From assembly GCA_028288485.1 (NCBI GenBank), contig JAQBNO010000006.1, positions 1-49,672 on the forward strand: a stretch of DNA of 49,672 nucleotides, given 5' to 3'. The stretch comes from Segetibacter sp. (GTDB lineage Bacteria > Bacteroidota > Bacteroidia > Chitinophagales > Chitinophagaceae). The notes below the pieces were generated by a model. The model saw only the letters and a program-made list of their open reading frames with translations, was not told the DNA's origin and did no database searches. Shown piece by piece: positions 45,080-49,672 of this stretch. Every line of letters starts with the position of its first letter. Positions within the stretch are counted from its first letter, which is position 1. A program made the translations under genes and the position numbers.

Positions 45080-46603
45080 TTATAAGTCACTGTTAAACTG
45101 CTTATACTGCTTCATTTTATTATACAGCGTTTTTCTATCAACGTTTAATATTTTGGCAGCTTTACTTTTATTGTAATTTGCTTTTCTTAAAGCTTCTACA
45201 ATCATTTCGTATTCCGCATCTATGCTTGCTCCTTTTAAACTGTGCTCGTTAATTTCGAGTTGTTTTGTAAATACAGGTTCAGAAACCACAGGTGCAGTAT
45301 ATGTGTTAACTACCGTAGGCGGGGGAGCGGGTATATCGAACTGTTTGGTTTGGATGATGGAAGTTGCTTCCTCTACCGTTTCGTTAAACTGCAACTTCGT
45401 GAAATTGGTTATCTCAAAAGGTAAAACAGTCGGCATGATGTATTCAGTATCACACAGCAGGGTAGCTCTTTTTACAACGTTCTTCAATTCGCGAAGATTT
45501 CCCGGCCAAACATAGGTTTTAAAAATAGCTTCTACTTCTGGTGAGAACCCCCTGATGTTCTTATTCAACTCTTCATTTGTAAGTCTTAAGAAGTGCTTTG
45601 CAAAGATCATGATGTCATATTTCCGTTCGCGCAATGGCGGCACTTCTATACTGAACTCGTTGAAGCGGTGATAAAGATCTTCCCGGAACTTACCCTTTCT
45701 CGCCGAGTCTAGTAGTCTTTCGTTACTGGCTATAATTATTCTTACATCCAGGTCGATATCTTTGTTCCCACCAATTCTGCGCATTTTTCTTTCCTGCACC
45801 ACGCGTAGTAGGGCAACCTGTACATCGTACGTTAGGTTGGCTACTTCATCAAGAAAAATAGTTCCGCCATTAGCGATCTCAAAATTCCCTATTTTTTGGT
45901 TTAGCGCACCTGTAAATGATCCTTTTTCATGTCCGAACAGCTCACTTCCCGCTAATTCTTTCGACAAAGCGCCACAGTCTATTGCCACAAAAGGCATGTC
46001 CTTCCGCTTACTGCGTTTGTGAATTTCCTGCGCAATCGCTTCCTTGCCACTTCCACTTTCTCCATAAATAAGAATGCTGTAATTAGTAGGAGAAACAAGG
46101 TCGATCTGCTTGAGAATGTTTTTAAATTCTGCACTATCACTAAAAATATACTGGCCGGAAGTGATTGTTTTCCCGCGGTTAGCGTTCTTTAAGTCATCGT
46201 CGGGCATGATCACCGTACTGGTACTGTTGTCTTGTTTGGCGGCACTTTTCTGTAGCGCGGTTTTAATGCTTAGTAATATCTCATCGGGAAATAAAGGTTT
46301 CGTTACATAATCGTAGGCGCCCAACTTCATTACATCTACCGCTACTTTAATATCGCTGTAACCGGTTACAATTATTACCGGTGTACGTGGATATTTCTCT
46401 TTAATTTTTACCAATAACTCTTTACCATCTATATCTTCCAGTCTGAAGTCGCATAATACAAGATTGGGTTCAGCATTTTCCAGTTCTTCCAGCGCTTTTT
46501 TTCCATTGTGAGCCAGGGTTACTTCATATCCGTTTTTACTCAAAAACCGCTTCAACAGAAGGCACATATCTACATCGTCGTCAATAACTAAAATTTTGCT
46601 CAT
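45080..46603 (-). CDS. NtrC-family sigma-54-dependent response regulator
   Basis: 507 residues. Receiver domain (1-120, phosphoacceptor Asp52 in CDFRLEDIDG), AAA+ domain with Walker A GESGSGKE (181-188), sigma-54 contact loop GSFTGA (228-233, a serine variant of GAFTGA), Walker B GGTIFLDE (246-253) and WPGNLREL (366-373), then a proline-rich linker (about 420-445) and a Fis-type HTH (about 465-500, NKSKAAKILNVDRKTLYNKM). It binds enhancer sites and drives open-complex formation by sigma-54 RNA polymerase. It starts 39 bases after rpoN, so activator and sigma factor are probably co-transcribed. Target genes cannot be fixed from here. Confidence 0.95.
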   Translation of the reverse strand: MSKILVIDDDVDMCLLLKRFLSKNGYEVTLAHNGKKALEELENAEPNLVLCDFRLEDIDGKELLVKIKEKYPRTPVIIVTGYSDIKVAVDVMKLGAYDYVTKPLFPDEILLSIKTALQKSAAKQDNSTSTVIMPDDDLKNANRGKTITSGQYIFSDSAEFKNILKQIDLVSPTNYSILIYGESGSGKEAIAQEIHKRSKRKDMPFVAIDCGALSKELAGSELFGHEKGSFTGALNQKIGNFEIANGGTIFLDEVANLTYDVQVALLRVVQERKMRRIGGNKDIDLDVRIIIASNERLLDSARKGKFREDLYHRFNEFSIEVPPLRERKYDIMIFAKHFLRLTNEELNKNIRGFSPEVEAIFKTYVWPGNLRELKNVVKRATLLCDTEYIMPTVLPFEITNFTKLQFNETVEEATSIIQTKQFDIPAPPPTVVNTYTAPVVSEPVFTKQLEINEHSLKGASIDAEYEMIVEALRKANYNKSKAAKILNVDRKTLYNKMKQYKQFNSDL

Positions 46604-46642
46604 TTATAAAAGTTAATACTTAAAATTAATTCTTTTCGATTT

Positions 46643-48064
46643 TTACGCCCACATTCTCCTTAACTGAGCAACCGGGATCTGCAGCTGTTCCCTGTATTTT
46701 GCTATCGTTCTGCGGGCTACGTTTATACCTTTGTTTGCTAAAATTGCTACCAATTGCTGATCGGTGTAAGGGTTAAGCTTATCCTCGTTTTCTATAACCC
46801 CTTCGATCGCTGATTGTATTACCCTGTTGCTAATTACTTCTCCTTCCTTGTTAATAATTCCTTCAGTAAATAAATTTTTCAGCAATATTATTCCAAAAGG
46901 AGTATCTACATATTTGTTTGAAGTAACACGAGATACCGTAGAAATATCAACTCCTACTTTATCAGCAATGTTTTTCAGGATCATTGGTTTTAACAGGCTC
47001 ACTTCACCGGTTTTAAAATATTCTCTTTGCAGATCTACTATTGCCTTCATTATTTGCATCATTGTGCCTTCGCGTTGCTTGATGGCGTTTACAAACCACT
47101 GGGCCGAACTTAATTTGCTCTTAAGGTACTGTGTAGCAGATTTGTCGCGGGTGGCCCCACCAAATTGTACGGTCTCCATTAAAGACTGGTTGATGTATAA
47201 GGAAGAAGACCTTGACCGGTAAAGATTAACCTCGATATCGCCGGAATCATCTACAGTTAAAATAAAATCGGGGATGATATTATTATTAACTCCTGTTCCT
47301 TCAGTTTCTTCAAGAACTGGTTTTAGTTTTAAAGATGCCAGCAGGCGCAGAATTATTTTCAATTCTTCTTCATCAATCGCAAGGGCTTCCATGATCTTTT
47401 CCATGTTACGATGAGAAAGATCGGCGTAATGGTTTTCAAGAAGTTTAATAGCCATTTTTACATCGGGCCCTTTCTTTTGCAGGCTGTGCAGTTGCAATAG
47501 TAAGCATTCTCTTGTATTCTTAGCCCCTACACCAACAGGATCAAGCGTTTGAATTTGATTAACTACTAATTGAAGTTCATCGGCTTCTACAAGCACACCC
47601 TGCTTAAAAGAAAGATCGTCGGCCATATCTTCAAGATCCTGAATTAAAAAACCGTTGCAATTCAGGCAGTCGATGATATAATCTGCGAGTTGAAGCTCTC
47701 TGTCGGAAAGGCCCATATACCGGATCTGGTCCTTCAACGCTTCGCGGTAGTCACTAAAAGCTTTAATAGGAATGTTTGGAACAGAATCGCTGTTAAAGTA
47801 GTTTTCATACTCGAGCTTATAATCGGGAACATCGTCATAGCCGTGTTCTTCCCAATCTTCATAATCCTGTACACTTTCTTTTGCAAATTTTTCAACCGCC
47901 ACAGTTTCTTCTTCTTCGTTCATCTCTAACAGAGGATTTTCCTCTAACTCATCTGATATCCGCTGATCTAACTCTAAAACATTTAAATGAAAAATGTTCA
48001 GCATTTGAATTTGCTGGGGCAAAATTTTCAATTGCTGTTTCTGGGTTTGGATTTGGCTGAGCAT
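46643..48064 (-). CDS. rpoN: RNA polymerase sigma-54 factor
   Basis: 473 residues, normal length. The N-terminal activator-contact region is glutamine-rich (LSQIQTQKQQLKILPQQIQM), followed by an acidic region II (about 45-95), the core-binding domain (about 105-290) and the DNA-binding domain with HTH (SVLSRVTSNKY-like, DISTVSRVTSNKYVDTPFG) and the RpoN box ARRTIAKYRE at residues 450-459. Sigma-54 recognises -24/-12 promoters (TGGCACG-N4-TTGCA) and needs an AAA+ activator; one is encoded right behind it. No clear promoter was found upstream. Confidence 0.96.
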   Translation of the reverse strand: MLSQIQTQKQQLKILPQQIQMLNIFHLNVLELDQRISDELEENPLLEMNEEEETVAVEKFAKESVQDYEDWEEHGYDDVPDYKLEYENYFNSDSVPNIPIKAFSDYREALKDQIRYMGLSDRELQLADYIIDCLNCNGFLIQDLEDMADDLSFKQGVLVEADELQLVVNQIQTLDPVGVGAKNTRECLLLQLHSLQKKGPDVKMAIKLLENHYADLSHRNMEKIMEALAIDEEELKIILRLLASLKLKPVLEETEGTGVNNNIIPDFILTVDDSGDIEVNLYRSRSSSLYINQSLMETVQFGGATRDKSATQYLKSKLSSAQWFVNAIKQREGTMMQIMKAIVDLQREYFKTGEVSLLKPMILKNIADKVGVDISTVSRVTSNKYVDTPFGIILLKNLFTEGIINKEGEVISNRVIQSAIEGVIENEDKLNPYTDQQLVAILANKGINVARRTIAKYREQLQIPVAQLRRMWA

Positions 48065-49031
48065 ATTGATTATCTGTGGTTTAAAACGTTCACAATCATA
48101 GAATCCAATACAACACCAAACTTTAAAAATGTGAAAAAAAATTAAAAAACGTTGATAATTAGATATTTACGCTTAAGAAAGAAAATATATTTATAATGCT
48201 CAGGTAAATAATGCCTTAAACAAAACATCTAGTGTAGAAAAAATTCCCCAGCCTATGCTGTTTATCGGTTTTTGTCTTCTACTACGGTTATGATATTAAA
48301 AAAAATTTAAAACATATGTAGTTGTTTATCAGCCTTTCTTTCGTTGGAAATGTGTTTATCTCTATTATTATTCGAATATAGTTTAATTTGGATAACAAGG
48401 TTGATTAAGAAGCGGTTTAAGTGTGCGAAGTAGTCAAGTCGATTATTAAAAGTGGAATCAAATTGCCGGTGAAGAAAATAGGGTACCAGAAGCGTTTATA
48501 GCGCAAAAAAGGTGGTTGGCTGTATAGTATAACCTTTCATATTAGATGGGACAGGGAAGTTAACTATCGAACTCTAAAAAGGAGAAATAATAAAAGTTCC
48601 TGGAATCGTTTGGCTCTGTTGCAAACTCTGGTATATTTTATATCAGCCTTTTTCTGCTAGCAGGAATACAATCAACTCCTGGAGTGGTGGTAAGGATTCC
48701 TGTAATTGAAATGAATGTAAGAGCAATTACAATGAAGGTAAAAACAAGAAAGTTTGGGCACGACACTCTAGTTCAATCTTCTGCGCTTTTTTATGATTGA
48801 TCCCAGGTTCCTTCTATAGTAGAATAAAACATGATTAAAATCTAATTCAACTCCGGGTAGTAATACGCACTGGGTGACACATTCCAGGGCATTCTTTAAA
48901 AATCTTTTTGGCGATCTCATAGGTGCGACTTGTTTCCCTTCTAAAGTAATTACCATACCAATTAGTACAGAGACGGAGAAAATAAGGAAATTTTTTTATG
49001 TAGAATTGTTTTCACTAATACAGTGCCCAAC
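48065..49031. other. Long intergenic region without a supported gene
   Basis: The region between rpoN and the DUF1328 gene is AT-rich. A plus-strand frame around 48590-48800 stays open for about 75 codons, but an in-frame stop precedes it and no start fits. The minus-strand frame at 48768-48956 looks random. No hairpin or repeat copy was found. Confidence 0.45.
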
Positions 49032-49048
49032 TGGTACGATTATTTGAA
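49032..49048 (+). promoter_or_regulatory. TGG-box (TGGTACGATTATTTGAA) of the DUF1328 gene
   Basis: TGGTACG followed by a T-rich stretch, 56 bases before the ATG. Confidence 0.4.
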
Positions 49049-49087
49049 TATTCGAATAAAACATTTCAAAACTTTAAATTCTCTGTT

Positions 49088-49252
49088 ATGTTACGTTGGA
49101 CAATAACCTTCTTAATTATTGCAGTTATTGCAGCTATTTTTGGCTTTGGTGGTATTGCCGCAGGTGCTGCAACAATCGCAAAGGTCTTATTCTTTATATT
49201 TATCGTATTGTTCCTTCTTTCTTTAATAGGCGGAAGGAAAACAATAGATTAA
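49088..49252 (+). CDS. DUF1328 small membrane protein
   Basis: 54 residues, normal for DUF1328. [20 protein letters not shown], then [20 protein letters not shown] and [11 protein letters not shown]: two membrane helices joined by the conserved glycine-alanine-rich turn. Members occur widely next to stress genes; role unknown. It has its own TGG-box and terminator, so it is a single-gene unit. Confidence 0.9.
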   Translation: MLRWTITFLIIAVIAAIFGFGGIAAGAATIAKVLFFIFIVLFLLSLIGGRKTID

Positions 49253-49275
49253 AAACCTATCTTATAAATTATTCC

Positions 49276-49300
49276 AAGTGCACTAGTTGCACTTTTTTTT
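49276..49300 (+). terminator. Terminator of the DUF1328 gene
   Basis: AAGTGCA and TGCACTT close a CTAGT loop, followed by a run of T. In 49301-49672 nothing further was recognised. Confidence 0.9.
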
Positions 49301-49672
49301 ATTCGGTTAATTTATTCTGTGTGATGTCAAAAGGTGAATGTGGCAGGTCGAAATGAGAAATTTATTTTCAAGTTTCACTTTTGACGTTTCACCAGGCAAC
49401 AATGTTCAGTTGACCTGTCACTAGCACTCCAAGCCAGGTTGGACCCTCTACCGTTTTAAACGTTTCAATAAAACATTGCTCATACTCGTACTCATTCAAC
49501 TGGGTTAATAATTATGTTGCTGTCATATAAGAGTGAACATTGAATGTTGAGCGTGGAACTTGCCTGGTTGCGGTAATCTTCTGTTGCAGAACCTTCTTTG
49601 CGCAATTAGTTAGTTTGCCTATAGGATCGAACTTTTCTTTTTTGGTTTCATGCCCTCGTCGTCCTTTCTACA

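Noticed and set aside
48768-48956. 62-residue minus-strand frame near the DUF1328 gene
   Set aside because: Composition random, no promoter, no domain.
1-49672. tRNA, rRNA, CRISPR array, riboswitch or insertion sequence
   Set aside because: No cloverleaf, rRNA segment, regular spacer-repeat array, or transposase was found on reading both strands.

Overview
The window reads as chromosomal DNA of a Bacteroidota bacterium, most likely family Chitinophagaceae (inference). Supporting signs are Bacteroidota -7 promoter elements of the TAnnTTTG type, a lipidated BamA-like protein (TamL) encoded beside TamB, a CarboxypepD_reg-type TonB receptor paired with a surface-type lipoprotein, a SemiSWEET transporter, and several small families common in that phylum. 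No rRNA, tRNA, CRISPR array, prophage or transposase gene was found.

Layout. 1-2.3 kb: end of an ArsR regulator, a double-rhodanese gene, then about 1.4 kb of eroded sequence with gene remnants. 2.3-7.3 kb (minus strand): an S1/P1-fold zinc phospholipase-like protein, a DUF502 membrane protein, galE, and a phosphate transport pair (DUF47 + Pit). 7.6-13.3 kb: a secreted transglutaminase-fold protein, diverging from a TonB receptor and beta-helix lipoprotein operon. 13.8-17.4 kb: serC, a DUF1015 protein and a TPR protein. 17.8-23.5 kb: a 2TM protein, long-chain acyl-CoA synthetase, small lipoprotein, succinate-semialdehyde dehydrogenase and topoisomerase IB. 24.2-27.2 kb: a YtxH/holin-like envelope operon, SemiSWEET, an iron-permease-like protein and a 55-residue lipoprotein. 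27.5-35.3 kb: the tamB-tamL operon. 35.9-43.0 kb: a beta-barrel protein and a cluster of stress-type genes (PA2169-like, AsmA-like, lmo0937-like, YihY, two split-barrel flavoprotein-like proteins). 43.2-48.1 kb: a receiver-PAS-histidine kinase, an NtrC-type activator and rpoN (sigma-54). 49.1 kb: a DUF1328 small membrane protein.

Two patterns cross gene boundaries. First, about thirteen copies of a 50-70 bp intergenic repeat, built from a T-run with GGG, a variable middle and a core like GTTGTGTCACTCACTTGTAC. Most lie 3' of genes and in the sense orientation of the gene they follow. Second, a TGGCACG-like box followed by a T-run lies 30-75 bases before the start codon of about ten genes, mostly envelope or stress genes. 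Its left half resembles the sigma-54 -24 element, but the -12 GC is missing.

Most of the window is ordinary housekeeping, envelope and stress-response content. The repeat family and the shared upstream box are the signals least explained by standard annotation. All functional calls come from reading the protein sequences; no database search was run.
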